DNA from: Przewalskia tangutica
Taxonomy: Eukaryota > Streptophyta > Magnoliopsida > Solanales > Solanaceae
Length of the DNA: 64,000 nt
Reading direction: 5' to 3'
NCBI GenBank assembly: GCA_029844215.1
Contig: CM056733.1
Span: forward strand, 53,395,142-53,459,141
Position 1 is the first letter of the stretch. Each line of letters starts with the position of its first letter. Of this stretch, positions 1-11,800 are shown in pieces. The position numbers and the translations under genes were made by a program. The notes beneath the pieces were generated by a model that was not told the origin of the DNA, ran no database searches, and was given only the letters and a program-made list of their open reading frames with translations.

Positions 1-229
1 TAGGGCCGCGGCGGTGGCCGATGAGACCACGATTTACACTCCACCCCACACCGGAGCGATTGAGATGGGTTACGAGAGATGGCCCGCCATCGCCGTGATC
101 GTGGCGCACACGAGGACAGCCGGACGCGGCAGCTCAGCCCCACCCAGAGCACCCGTGGTTCACCCAGGCGCATAGCTTGAGGCTACGGATTTCTGAGTTG
201 TAGCCCGCCGTAGTTCTACGGTCGAGGCC

Positions 230-890
230 GAGGATGATCCGCAGGAGTTCATCCGCCGCCATGAAGGATTATGAGGTGATCGTGGCGCGGAGACCGAGTC
301 CGTGACCTTTGGTTCGCATCGGCCGCGTGATACCGCAGCCGATTGGTTTGATTCGCGGAGTTATCCCGGGAGAGCACGCGTCCCGCCTACTGGGATGAGT
401 TCTCGAGGCTTTCTCACTCACTTCGCCTCCACGATGGCGAGGGCACGCCGATAGATTTTTGTTATCGAGGCAGAGGACGCACGCCAGGGAGTACAATGTC
501 GAGTTTGATTCATCGCTCGATATGTCCCAGCGTTAGTAGCAGATATGGAGGATAGGTGCACCGCCACGCCACCGCTAGATGATTATATGGCCGAATCTTG
601 TGCGGTGTTTCTCTTCACCGTATGGACATTACCCGCACGCAGCTCATGCTCTTGGATACGGCGAGCGTAGAGACCGACGGCCGACAGCGCAGCAGAAGAA
701 GACCAGGACAGCAGGGTCTTTTGGTGGCTATCGTGGTGGGCGGCCTCAGCAGCAGTCGAGATTTGCACCACAGCCAGCTCAGAGCACTCCTGCACCGTCC
801 TCAGGACACCGGGATATTCGAGGGCAGGCCAGGGCCCCAGACTTGACGTCGAGCAGCGTGCAGGTATCGCCGACGGGACCACCCAGTGTG
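230..890 (+). pseudogene. gag remnant of the first Tekay-like element
   Basis: Frame-shifted fragments resemble the plant chromovirus gag capsid region. Near 396-440 the pattern is Trp-Asp-Glu-Phe followed, in a shifted frame, by a Phe-Leu-Thr-His-Phe stretch. Near 488-520 there is an Glu-Tyr-Asn-Val-Glu-Phe stretch, and near 622-650 a Met-Asp-Ile-Thr-Arg motif. A Gly/Gln/Arg/Pro-rich hinge follows (about 700-840; residues such as GGYRGGRPQQQSRFAPQ), which in this family lies between capsid and zinc knuckle. I could not see an intact CCHC knuckle. The gag protein would package element RNA. The call depends on pattern memory of the family across several frames, so the domain limits are approximate. 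Confidence 0.6.
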
Positions 891-1159
891 GCCGACGGTA
901 GATCCCACCGGGAGTTGTGGTGCTTCACGGAGCTTGTTTGATTGTGGCCAGCGGTCACTTTGCTAGGAACCGTCAGGCGGCGGCAGATAGTAGGGTCACT
1001 ACGAGTTCTTTTGCCGGTCTTCTTCATCCTCGACAGCGATTACTCGCCGGAGGCGTGGTACTCATGGACCAGCAGGTCGCGGCAGGTCGTGGCTCGGGTC
1101 GATCCAGCGGTCCCCAGAACCGCATTTATGCCTTGTCCATCCGGCATGATCAGGAGGCC

Positions 1160-1530
1160 TCACCTGATGTCGTCACAGGTACCTTATTAGTTTCTGGATT
1201 TGATGTGTATGCCTTGATAGATCCGGGTTCTACTCGCCCCATATATCACCCCTTATTGCTAGTAGGATAGGGATGAGGCGACTCCATAGACCCTTTCGAG
1301 GTAGCTACGCCAGCCGGGTGATTCGGTGGTAGCTCGGCGTATATAGGGCTTGTCGATGACCATTTACGATCGCCGACCCTAGCCGACTTGATAGAGTTGG
1401 ATATGACCGATTTCGACGTGATCATAGGTATGGATTGGCTAGCTTCGCTACGCCAATGTAGACCGCAGGAGAGAGTAGTACGGTTCCAGCTCGGCGAGCC
1501 GGTTGTTGAGTGGGAGGAGCACCAGACGCC
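1160..1530 (+). pseudogene. Retroviral-type aspartic protease remnant
   Basis: The motif ALIDPGST at about 1210-1235 matches the active-site block of Ty3/gypsy proteases, where Asp of the D-x-G-S/T motif is catalytic. After a frame change, DFDVIIGMDWL at about 1408-1440 is the typical second block (hydrophobic-Gly-Met-Asp-Trp-Leu) before the linker to RT. The two halves lie in different frames, so the protease is broken. It would cleave the gag-pol polyprotein. The match to the family is clear for both blocks. Confidence 0.8.
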
Positions 1531-1639
1531 GGTGGTAGGTTTATTTCCTACCTCAAGGCTAGGAAGATGGTGCGGCGGTACATCTACCATCTCGTTCGGG
1601 TGTTTGATACGAGGTCGCGGTACCAGATTTTCGCCCAGA

Positions 1640-2245
1640 GTCGAGATAGTTCCCGACGTGTTTCCAGACGACCTCGTATCCTCCCGAGAGGAGATAGAGT
1701 TTTGTATTGATGTGTTGCGGACACTGGCCTATTTCCATTCCGCCATACGTAATGGCACTGCCGAGTTGAGAGAGCAAGGACCGGCTTAGAGATTTCTTTG
1801 GAGAAGGGCTTCATCAGACCTAGTGTTTCTCCTCGGGAGCGCCTGTATTGTTCGTGAAGAAGAAGGGCGGACGCCGCGCATGTGTTGATTACGGTGAACA
1901 AGGTGACCATTAAGAATGTATACCTTTCCCAGGATTGATGATTTGTTCGACCAGTTGCAGGGCGCGAGATGTTTCTCCAAGATTGATCTGCGTTCGGGCT
2001 ATCATCAGGTGCGAGTCAGAGAGGTGGATGTCCCTAGGACTGCATTCCGGACCCGGTACGGGCATTATGAGTTCAGGGTCATGTCTTTTGGGTTGACAAA
2101 TGCTCCGGCGGTATTCATGGATTTGATGAACCGAGTGTTCAAACCATTTTTGGACACGTTTGTGATAGTGTTCATTGATGATATCTTGGTTTATTCTCGC
2201 TCAGAGCAGGAGCATGCGGAGCATTTGAGGATTGTCTTGTGATTC
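1640..2245 (+). pseudogene. Reverse transcriptase fragment (Ty3/gypsy)
   Basis: The segment starts with the linker block PDVFPDDL (about 1655-1680) and continues, with several frame breaks around 1780-1915, into an open stretch from 1916 to 2242. That stretch contains the fingers/palm motifs FSKIDLRSGYHQ (about 1975-2010), FGLTNAPAVF (about 2087-2117) and the catalytic box FIDDILVYS at 2171-2197, where the Asp pair binds metal. Such enzymes copy element RNA into cDNA. The open stretch ends at a stop where the family normally continues into the thumb and connection region, and that continuation (about 2245-2500) is frame-shifted. A dead copy as read here. Confidence 0.88.
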
Positions 2246-2508
2246 TCGGGACCCAGCTTATACGCCAAGTTTTCCAAATGTGAGTTTTGGTTGACTTCGG
2301 TGGCTTTTCTTGGGCATATTGTAGGGGCTGATGGCATTCGAGTAGATACGACCAAGATCGAAGCGCGGGACTTGGCCTGACCTACTACTCCGGCCAGAGG
2401 TTCGCAGCTTTACGGGCCTTGTAGGTTATTATCGCGGTTCGTGGAGAAGTTTGCTTCTATCTCGCACCATTGACTAGGTGACTCGAAGCGGCTAAGTTTG
2501 ATGGATCG

Positions 2509-2964
2509 ATGCGTGTGGCGGGGTTTCGATTCTTTGAAGGAGGATCGACGACCGCCCCCGTTCTTACTCTTCCAGAGGGTCCAGACGGTTATGTCGTGTA
2601 TTGTGATGCGTCAGGCATCGGGTTGGGATGTGTGTTGATGCAGCATGGCAAGGTTATAGCGTATGTATCCCGACAGCTGAAGAAACACGAGAGGAACTAC
2701 CCCACCCATGATTTGGAGTTGGCAGCGGTGATTCACGCCTTGAAGATCTGGATGCACTATTTGTATGGGGTTCATGTGGATATTTATACAGACCACAAGA
2801 GCCTCCAGTATATCTTCAGCCAGAGGGAGTTGAACTTACGACAGAGACGGTGGTTAGAGTTGCTTAAGGATTACGATGTTGATATCCTGTACCACCCGGG
2901 GAAGGCCAATGTTGTGGCAGATGCTCTTAGTCGTAGGTCGATGGGGAGTCTATCAGATATGTAG
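2509..2964 (+). pseudogene. RNase H domain of the first element
   Basis: This is the best preserved part of the element, open for about 150 codons. Visible motifs are YCDASGIGLG (first catalytic Asp), the THDLELAAV block (catalytic Glu), YTDHKSL (third acidic residue) and the terminal ADALSR box that marks the end of the gypsy RNase H. The enzyme degrades the RNA strand of the RNA:DNA hybrid during reverse transcription. The upstream start codon in this reading is not a real translation start, because the domain is normally part of a polyprotein. It is followed by a stop at 2962, where the integrase zinc-binding region should continue. Confidence 0.9.
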
Positions 2965-4000
2965 CCAGAGAGGATGGACATGGTTCGTGATTTGCATCAG
3001 TTAGCGAGCCTTGGTGTCCGTTTGATTGATTCTGATAGCAGTGGGGTTCGAGTTCGTGAGGTTGCCGAGTCTTCCATCGTCGGCGAGGTGAAGAGGCAAC
3101 AGCTCGAGGATCCGCTTGACACGTTATCGTGATACGGCTCTTCGTGAGGAAGGGTCCTTGAGGTAGCACCGATGGGGTGCTAAGGTTTGAGGCGTGTTGT
3201 GTTCCGGATGTTTGAGACTTGGCAGAGTTCTTGGGAAGCACACGCTGCGTTACTCATCCATCCGTGGTCGACCAAGATGTACCACGACCTTAGATCCGTG
3301 TATTGGTGGGATGGCTTGAAGAGGACGTTGCAGAGTTCGTAGCTCAAAGCCCGTGTTGTCGGCCAGTGAAGGTAGAGCACCGAGGCACGGTGGTTTGTTA
3401 CGCACGATAGAGATCCCGACCGGAAGTGGGAGGTGATCAACACGGACTTCATCACAGATTGCCGCACTCGAGGAGACATGATTCTATATGGGTTATCGTC
3501 GACAGTGATGAAATCAGCCCACTTTCTTCCGTCGGGACGACTTTTTCCGAGGATTATGCGACTTTACATCCGAGAGATCGTCGATCGCATTGAGTCCCTA
3601 TTTCGATCATATCGCATGCAGAGCCCGGTTTCGGCTAACTTGGAGGTCCTTCCGAAAAGGGTTTGGGACGCAGTGAGCTCGAATCGCATTCCATCCACGC
3701 AGACGGACAGCCGAGCGCACTATCCGCACTTCGAGGATATGTCGCGAGCCTGTGTTATTGACTTCGTGGTAGTGGAGGATCATTTGCCTCTAGTTGAGTT
3801 TGCGTATAATAATAGCTACCACTCCAGTATTCAGATGGCGCCTTATGAGGCCTTGTATGGGAGGAAGTGCAGATCACCGATAGGCTGGTTCGATGTGGGC
3901 GAGGTGCAGTTAGTGGGACCAGATTTGGTGCAGCAGGCAGTGGATAAGGTAAAGCTTATCCAGGAGAGGTCACGACACCGTAGTCGACATAAGTAATACG
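2965..4000 (+). pseudogene. Integrase remnant (zinc-binding and core)
   Basis: After RNase H the sequence runs through a strongly frame-shifted HHCC-type zinc-binding region (about 3180-3400), then a partly open core from 3433 to 3996. The core begins with TDFITDC in the position of the first catalytic Asp block and ends with VEFAYNNSYHSSIQMAPYEA and LYGRKCRSP, which are hallmark sequences of plant Ty3/gypsy integrases. The middle of the core, where the second Asp and the Glu of the DDE triad should lie, is scrambled. The protein would join cDNA ends to target DNA. As read it is not functional. Confidence 0.85.
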
Positions 4001-4180
4001 CAGATCATCGCCGTCGGCATTTGGAGTTCGAGGTTGATGATTGGGTTTTCTGAAGGTGCCACCATGAAGCGGTGTGATGATTCGAAGAAAGGAAACTCAC
4101 CAAGGTACATCGGGCGTATCGATTGTCCGCAGGGTAGGCAAGGTTGCCTATGAGTTGGATCTGCCGTCCGACTGAAGGCA

Positions 4181-4411
4181 GTGCATCCGGTGTTTCATGT
4201 TTCTATGCTGAGAAGATGTATCGGGGATCCATCTAGGGTGCATCCGATTGACGATGTCCAGGTGACCGAGGGGTTATCGTATGAGGAGATTCCCATAGCG
4301 ATAATCGATCGTCAGGTTAGGCGTCTGCGGACCAAGGACGTGGCTTCCGTCAAAGTTTTGTGGCGGAACGAGCTCAGGGAGGAGATGGCGCGGAAGTCGG
4401 CGAGGACATGA
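4181..4411 (+). pseudogene. Integrase C-terminal / chromodomain-like tail
   Basis: This piece opens with HPVFHVSMLRRCIGDPS, the conserved block after the integrase GPY/F region, and runs into VTEGLSYEEIPIAIIDRQVRRLR and VKVLWRN, which matches the degenerate chromodomain of Tekay/Del chromoviruses. In the family this tail helps target integration to heterochromatin. It ends with a stop at 4409-4411, about 200 bp before the LTR. Confidence 0.8.
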
Positions 4412-5012
4412 GGCAGAAGTATCCTCACCTATTCCCCACACCTCCAGGTAATTCACTTTCCTACTTGTAAATTTTCGTTATCGTTTATGCCTAAGTGTTG
4501 TTCTGTGGTCATGTGTGGCATTTGCAACTGTTTAAGTTATGAAAAATCTTATCGTTAACTGTCTTGGGAAGGAACATTCGGGACGAATGTTTCTAAGGAT
4601 GGGAGAATGTTATACCCCGTATTTCCAGAGTATGTACGTGAGGGCGTACGTACGAACGTTTAGCCTTAAAGTAGGCAATGAGACGTTTTTTTGGGCACAA
4701 CTCATTAAAAGAATCGTTTTCCGACGAAACGTTTTATACAACTCGCGTAGGATAAATTCCGGCTATGTCATTTCTAATTTTTGCGGATTTTTCTGAGAGA
4801 CGAAACACTTTGGACCAACGAGAGGGCGACACTTGTCACCCTCTCATTGGTGGATGTGTGGCGGAAGTGAGCCGAATTGGATGGCCATTTTTGTCAAGTA
4901 GTTGGTAGGATATTTTGTGTGCAAGTTGGCTAAGGACACTTGCCCAAATCTTGACCTTACACTTGCCTTGCACTTGGCATAATCTTGGCCATTGGTTGGC
5001 CATCCCTTGACC

Positions 5013-5020
5013 TATAAATA
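5013..5020 (+). promoter_or_regulatory. Probable LTR TATA box
   Basis: TATAAATA lies about 400 bp into the LTR, in CCTATAAATACCCC, followed by a sequence suited to a transcript start (ttcttcatccacaaac). This is the expected U3/R arrangement in plant LTRs. The call is from the motif alone. Confidence 0.6.
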
Positions 5021-5764
5021 CCCCTCTTGTGATGAAGAGTTCTTCATCCACAAACAAACTTTCCAAGTCTAAAATCCTCTCCTCTCCTCGAGCCTTTCGG
5101 CCCAACACACCCCCTTTGTGAAGCTTAGCCGAGGCTACCCCCCCTAGCCTAGCCGAAACCTACCCCCCTCCCTTGGTAGAAAAGTTGCCTTCTAGTATTG
5201 TTATAATGCCTAAAATACCCTAGCCCAAGTCCCTTAGTACTTAGTAGAAGTTGTGAAGAACTTCTAAGGGTTCTCGAGCTATCTGAGCGCATAACTTAGA
5301 GCTAAACCTTGCTCAGGATCGACGTATTATCTAGGATATTATTGGGCTTACCGAGGTAAATAATCTTGTCCTTCTTTTGTAATTAGAGAATACATACCGT
5401 AGAAGTATAAGAATAAGTATTAAATACTTAGAAGAATATTACAGAATAAATTGAACTGTTATCACGGTAGAAGGGTTTAAAGAAGAATAATTGAACTATA
5501 CTTACTTAGGACTGTTTTCACAGTAGACTTGAGTAGCTCACCGGCTAGGGAAGTGTTGCCCGATTTTCCGTAGAATAAATGACCCTCTGCTTAGAATCAA
5601 GCATGCAGTAGTCTGAACGTTGATAAACGTGTCTGACTATTATAGGCTGATTCTGCGCGCGACATATTCAACTTGGCAGGTGGTTTTCGCAGAAGGTATG
5701 TGATTCTTCCTAAAGCATGATATTTTAAAATATATAGAACGGTAGACGCATACGTGTTAACCGA

Positions 5765-5840
5765 ATAATAACTACGGCAATGTCTTTTGACTTAAGCACG
5801 AATAATAATTACGGCAATGTCTTTTGACTTAAGCCCAATA
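5765..5840 (+). repeat. Short tandem duplication inside the LTR
   Basis: Two adjacent units of about 45 bp share aataataa(c/t)tacggcaatg followed by tcttttgacttaagc. They differ at only a few positions, which suggests a local duplication after the LTR diverged from its relatives. Confidence 0.7.
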
Positions 5841-6224
5841 ATAAGTATATTAAAGCATTTCAAAAGAATATTGAATCATTTTCTTACATGAGAGAACTAA
5901 TTGGTTTTTAAACATCAAGCTTAAGAGTTATACTAGCTTTATGGGAAGTTAGGTATAACAACTTAAGAATGATAAAAGAACGATTTACTTATGTGTTTAT
6001 AATGACTTATATTGATTTATGAAAGAATAATAAAATGGTTTGATAAGTAGACACGATATGATGCTATGTGTGGTAGTGACTTGTAACATTTGTATAAGAG
6101 GTATTCTTGTTGTGCTTATGTTGTTTAACGATAAGTCATTATGTTGGTATTATATCACTCACCTCTTGACATGTTACGGGGTTAAGTCGCCTCCGTCGCG
6201 GGTAGACTCGAGCGATCTGGGACC

Positions 6225-6440
6225 ATGATTCGAGAATACCTCATGCGGGTCCAGGGGACCTATGCGAGCTACGAGTTCCGTGTTAGTGTGCGGGGTTATA
6301 CCTCATGCGGCTATGTGGCCACGCGGACTACGAGTCCAGGCGATGCCGAGGAGTAGCTACCCTCGATGCGGTTATACCCTATGCGGGCCTATGTGAGTGG
6401 CCTACGCGACTACGGAGTCCGAGATTAGGCTTGCATGGTG
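6225..6440 (+). repeat. Degenerate GC-rich tandem repeat in the LTR
   Basis: Several imperfect units contain variants of acctcatgcgg, ctatg(c/t)gg and gcggactacgagtcc. Period and copy number are irregular. Related LTRs in this window carry other tandem arrays at a similar relative position, late in the LTR. Confidence 0.55.
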
Positions 6441-7028
6441 ATACTACGCAATTGGCCCCGCTTCGATCATTCGCAGCCTAGAAAAGACCATTACAGATTT
6501 ACCTATTGTTGCTCTTGTTTGTGATGGCACTTATGCGCGTTACATTGGTTGTTTCGTGCATATTTATAAAATTGGTTTTAAAATGATATGATTTCATTTA
6601 AGTACTTTACGATTTCACATACTTAGTACTGTTGTCGACCTCCTTCTGGGCCGTGATTCATGCCGCAGGCAAGCAGTCTGCTAGATCCACATCCTTAGGA
6701 TCTTTGGTGCAGTGTCGTGAGCTCCATCTTCTCCGAGGCTCTACTTTTAGGTATGATCTCCTGTATTGTAGATAGTTTTTACATTCGGTATGGCGGGCCC
6801 TGTCCCGCCATAGTTGTTTACTTCAGAGGTCTGTAGTCCTATTATGCTTGGGATGTAATCGCAAAACAATGTTTTTATATATATGCCGAAAGATGCTTTT
6901 CTTCGATAAACCGCTTTCTCCTTTTTAATAATGTTTCTTGTCTTGTTTTATATTTCCGCTGATTTTCTCTGATGTATGACTGCTAGGGTGCCCGGGTAAG
7001 GCACGATCACGCCCCGAACGTCGTGATA

Positions 7029-8029
7029 TAACACTGACGTCTTGTGGTGATGTTGGAATTCCACGGGCATGCTTCTGTGAGGTTGACATGCTGACAGTGA
7101 TGTTGGAATTCTACGGGCATGCTTCCTTGGTACTGGTTATATATTATACTTGTTACATGCTGACAGTGATGTTTCTACGGGCATGCTTCTCTGATGATGA
7201 TTATATATTATACTTGTTACATGCTGACAGTGAGGTTGTATTCCACGAGCATGCTTCTGTGATATTGGTTATATATTATTCTATGAAGGTGCCTACAGTG
7301 AGGTTGGTATCCCACAGGTATGTTTCGGTAATAGGATGTGTGTAATGATTCTATGGGCGAGTGTCCCTGATTTTGACATGACTTGCATAACTTGAAAAGT
7401 GCTGATTGACTCGGTGTTATAGTAATCTGTTGATACAATGATATAGTAATCCGTTATGCGATGAGTACGAAGTACAGTGATACAAGGTACAGTTGACTTT
7501 TATTTTATATGACACGGTTGGATATGGTATTTGATTATTTTATTTGTCCCTGTCATTCCTTGGCCAGCTATGATTTTAATACTGTACTTTATTTCTGTTC
7601 CATACTTAGTACCTGTTGTACTGACCCCCTTCAGGGGGCTGCATTCATGTCCGCATGTATAGGTACTCAGTTATGTGATCTGTGAGCTTAGGATCCTTGT
7701 TCAGCGTTTTGGTAGAACTCCAGTGTTCCGGAGCTTGTCATTATGGCTAGGTATATTTAGGGGTACGGCGGGGCCTTGTCCCGTCATAGTTTACTGTCCA
7801 AACTCTTAGACGTCTGTATTCATATGTGGGCTGGACTTGCGTGAGTTGTATTTATATTTTTGTACAGTTGTAGTCCCATTCGGGTGTTATATACTATGGA
7901 AGCCTTGCCGACTTTGCCTTTGCTTGGAAAAAAATGATGATGAGTGTTATTTAGCTTCCCCTCTGTTGTATGGGTAGAAGGGTGCCCAGGTAGGGCACCA
8001 GTCGCGGGCCCGGGGTTCAGGTCGTGACA
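7029..8029 (+). mobile_element. Truncated second LTR (Tekay-like)
   Basis: Immediately after the first LTR end, the sequence resumes inside a related LTR and runs to a clean terminus, gggtgcccaggtagggcacc ... gtcgtgaca, ending at 8029. It contains the same landmarks as other LTR 3' halves in this window (a tacttagtacctgtt block near 7605, a ggcggggccttgtcccgtca block near 7760). Its 5' part is missing, so it is a fragment created by deletion or by recombination between two LTRs. Confidence 0.7.
7035..7345 (+). repeat. About 65-bp tandem repeat in the truncated LTR
   Basis: Four to five units share gctgacagtgatgttg, ttc(c/t)acgggcatgcttc and, in the middle units, ttatatattatacttgttac. The units match single-copy sequence in the LTRs at 38390 and 62600 (gacagtgatgtgggattcca), so this is a local amplification of an LTR segment. 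Confidence 0.75.
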
Positions 8030-8871
8030 TCTAATCTACCTCAAATCAACTCCAAATTGCACTAAAATGTAAATTCGAGCTCCTCTTGATTAGGAGAATA
8101 AAACTTGAATACAATAGAAACCTCGTTTACCAAAATCCACTTTCAATTTCAAACCTTCAACCTCCAACAATAGTGGAACGCTCAAAACACATCCAAATTG
8201 AACGAAACTTGAAATTTAGGCTCAACTAACAATAGGGAACAATAATATAGTGTCAAAACAACAAAATTAACACAATTTTGTTTTGGATTTTTTTATTTCG
8301 AATTTGGTTTTCTTTCTAGAACTAAGGATGAAGAATTGATTGAACAATTCTACCAAGTTCTGATGTCAAATGATAGAATCTTAATGGAAAACTCTAAGAA
8401 TTTAAACACAAGATAACAATGAATTGAAATTGTAAGAAATTAAAGATAAAAGTGAGACAAAAATGGTGATCTAAAGGCAAACTTGGATTGGTTACCAAAC
8501 CCTCCAATAGAAACAACCAAGAGCACCTACACTATTGATGAACTCCACAAGTGAGCATGGTTCATGTGAGAATTCACGGACAAGGTTCTTCAACAACTAT
8601 GAAATTACACTCTAATTAAGATTATCACTAATTATATGCCTTAGTAGAATTCTATGAAAATATTAATTATCATCCAAACATCAACCCCCATCAAATGAAA
8701 CTAAGACAAATATTTATAATTATGCCTATTAAAACAAAGACTCAAAAGTAGCATTTGCACAAAAATCCCCACATGGGTTATTCTTTAGCCACTTTGTGAT
8801 GTGATCCACTTTCTTGTATCTTCTCTTCTTCAATATCCTCCCATGATATCATCCAAATATTATACACTCAT
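8030..8871. other. Unclassified AT-rich flank of the LARD-like element
   Basis: No coding region is seen. On the minus strand the segment contains a TATA-like stretch and, near 8360, a sequence (TGACATCAGAACTTGG) that weakly resembles the initiator-Met primer site of LTR elements, so it could be part of a decayed minus-strand LTR. It is continuous with the right flank at 19841 once the inserted element is removed. Confidence 0.35.
8867..8871. repeat. Target site duplication, left copy (CTCAT)
   Basis: CTCAT precedes the LTR start at 8872 and is matched exactly by 19836-19840. Five bases is the normal length for LTR retrotransposons. Confidence 0.9.
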
Positions 8872-11800
8872 TGTCAAGCCCATTTTCGACCGCGACATTT
8901 TTTCTAGCGAACCCTGCTTAAATAAAAATGTTAGAAAATAAATAATAAAATGCTAAAATGTGCAAAAGAATGCTAAAATGTTAAAATATTTAAAGGGTGC
9001 TTAAATATTAAAAGGGGGGCTAGAAATGCTAAAGGGTTCACAGAGTCGCCACCTAATTAGTTTGGGTGAATTAGGACACCTAAATGTCAACTAGGTTAAA
9101 GTCAACACTAACTCCATTTTTTATGGTCTGCAAAACTTATGTGAGATTCTGGGTAAGAGTTTTTTATTATCCTAAAGGGAAGGGGTTAGGCACCCTAAAG
9201 GATCCGCTAACTTGCGGTTGTCCGTTCAAACCAAGGGTTAATTATTTATGCTAAGAATGCGTGTTTTGAAAAATATAAAGGATGCTTCAAAATATTTTAC
9301 AAAAGGAGGCATGTTGATAAAAGTTTGTAAGACTAATGCTATAAAAATAAAGTTTTAAAGTGTGCATTTATATTGTTTATAGATATATGCAATGTTGGTT
9401 TATGATCAAATATATGCCTTTAAAATCAAATATATGTATGCCTTTAAAATCAAATATATATGACGTAGTGCAAAAAGTGATTATTTTGTAATTTTGTGAT
9501 AAGAAGGCTATTCAACATAAATTATTTATATTGTGCTAATAAAAGAGCTTATGAGAAAATCAATTTATTTTATCATGAATTTTATAGGAAGTAATACGTT
9601 AGTTGCGGGTTAAATTGTTTAGTAAAGTTTAGACATGCATGACAAGCCCTTGAAATAAGTAATTTAAAAGTGCATTTCTGATTTTAAAACTACCCGCCCA
9701 ATTTATTTATTCCAAGACTAATTGTTCTATGTCTCCTATTAATTACAAAGTTAGCTAATTAAATTTCAACAAATAAACAAACAAATATATATAAGACGTA
9801 AGAGATTAAGAGGCCAAAAGGATGCTTTTAGGGGGGTGACAATGTCGTCTCGTCCCCCTTTTTGTTTGGGAATTCTGAGGCGGAATGCGGTGGACACAGA
9901 TGCGGGTACTCATTTGAAGTAGCTCGTGATGAGTCTTGCCATGAGACTCTTCGTTTCGCTCCGATGCATTTCATGTAAAATTAAGAAAAGAAAAGGATTA
10001 GTATATGTCCAAGATTTTTATCAAAGGGTAAACCAAACATTGCCATAGGATTTTAAACATGTTGTAGTTACAGACACAATATATTGTACTATTAACTTCA
10101 CATAGGAGACAAAATATGCTGACTTCTTAAACTCACATGTAAGATGGGTGTTTTAAATCAAGACAAGAAAAAATAAATCTTAGCCTCCTTTGTGTTTACT
10201 CACAGTCGACTTCTAAGCTCACGTGTCTACGTCAAAATAGATACAATGCTAACTTCCGATTGTAATATGAAACGAGAAGCAATATTATTAAACCAAGATG
10301 AACAGACTTGGGTTGTAAGCACTTTCAGAAACATGTTTAGATTATATCCTTGCAACCGAGATCCGGCACTTTAACACGATGGACACAATCCTTACTCTAG
10401 CCATATTTCACTCAAGCAGTCGACACATCAGGACAGAAAGAGTAACGAGACGGAACATTAGCAGAGAGACCATTCAATGTGTTTCTACTACCTTCACCAG
10501 GCAGACAACATATAAACATAAGGCCCTACTGATCCTACATACATATGTAAATGAGGAAATAGCCATGGTATCTAACATTATCGATTTCACATGATTCCAG
10601 CACATCGAGATGTCATACAAACAAATCTACCTTCATACGGCGCCGCTACCTTATTACCAAATCTCTGAAACTAACATCCTGTTAATAAACATACCAGTAA
10701 ACAGATTGACCTTCATTTTATAGCCTTTAGATGCTCCAATATCCTTTATCTCATTGAGATAGCATGCAGGGGATAGACTATAGTCGGCAAATCAGCCTTC
10801 AAATTCATGAGTCGGACTCTTAAAAGAAAACAAACATTATCCAACTAAACTTGGCTATCAAATTGGTTCTTAAGTGACCCACAAGTTAGCTCCCCATCAA
10901 TAAATAACAACAAAACATTACTGGCAAGCCCAAAATTCTAGCGCTGATGTACCTAATACCATCGTATAAATTCTGCATTAAAGATAAGTCTTATATTCGA
11001 ATTCATCTACACTTGGACACTGATCTGTTGTTAACAAAGGTCACATATCTTTAGTCAGATGAGAATGCGAATAAACGGTAATCGGACTCAGACATACACT
11101 CGGAAGCAAGACATCGACATCTTAAGGCAACACACGCAAATATTAATATTTATATGCTTCAACAATAATCTGGACAATAAAACTCAGCAGACTAAGTAAA
11201 TCAATTCAAACCAACAATATAATAAACAAAATTTAAAGGCAAAGGGGATTGATTTTACCTTCTCCGGACAACGAACCGAGGCAGTGTATCAAGTCGTCGA
11301 TCCACTCGGAGGATTTATTGCGACGCGATTGGAACGACGATGCTTTAAACGACTTCTATGCTGATTTTTGTTCTTATGCTGTGGAAACTAAATTTTGAAA
11401 ATAGTACTTACTTTCTTCTCGATTCGTTTTGTGGACGCTTCAAGGATTTTCTCCATTGCCTAGTGATTAATTGATACCTCGACTGTTACCATTTCGTTCG
11501 TTTGTCTTCCTTCTCGTTTTCTTTTTCTTTTCGAGGCGTCAAGGCTTCTTTTTATGGTCAAAAGCCTCCTTATTGTGTGTGCAAGAATCTGTATTTATAG
11601 CTGAGTTGTTTTGGTGCTAATTCTGGATGGATTTGTTACCGTTTTGGGAGTGATTTTGGTGTATTTGTCGGGTGATTTTGAAGACGATTTGGTCTCGATT
11701 CGTGCTTGATTTGGCGACGATTTGGGCAAGATTTGGGATGTGTCTTATGGTAAGAAATCGTTGGAGAAGGAGAAGGTAAGGGAGCCGGATTTTCAGCCGA

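Larger units (their letters stand above)
1..4410 (+). pseudogene. Decayed Ty3/gypsy gag-pol (Tekay/Del-like chromovirus)
   Basis: This is the internal region of an LTR retrotransposon that enters the window already inside gag. Reading left to right and changing frame many times, one meets gag, aspartic protease, reverse transcriptase, RNase H, integrase and a chromodomain-like C-terminus. That is the Ty3/gypsy order, with integrase after RNase H. The product would be a polyprotein that builds a virus-like particle, copies the RNA and inserts the cDNA. Stops and frameshifts break every domain except RNase H and part of the RT, so no full polyprotein is readable. The Tekay/Del assignment rests on the style of the RT and of the C-terminal segment and is an inference. 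Some frameshifts fall at CAG/CTG positions and may be sequence errors. The 3' LTR follows at 4608. Confidence 0.9.
4608..7028 (+). mobile_element. 3' LTR of the first Tekay-like element
   Basis: The LTR starts TGTTATACCCCG right after the purine-rich stretch AAGGATGGGAGAA (4595-4607) and an upstream ACATTCGGGACGAATGT palindrome that is typical just before the 3' LTR of this family. It ends near 7028 in a degenerate version of the family terminus (gggtgcccgggtaaggcac...tcgtgata). Inside are a TATA box (5013-5020), a short duplication (about 5765-5840) and a degenerate tandem array (about 6225-6440). The 5' partner LTR lies outside the window. The 3' boundary is approximate because the expected terminal TGACA is altered. 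Confidence 0.75.
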
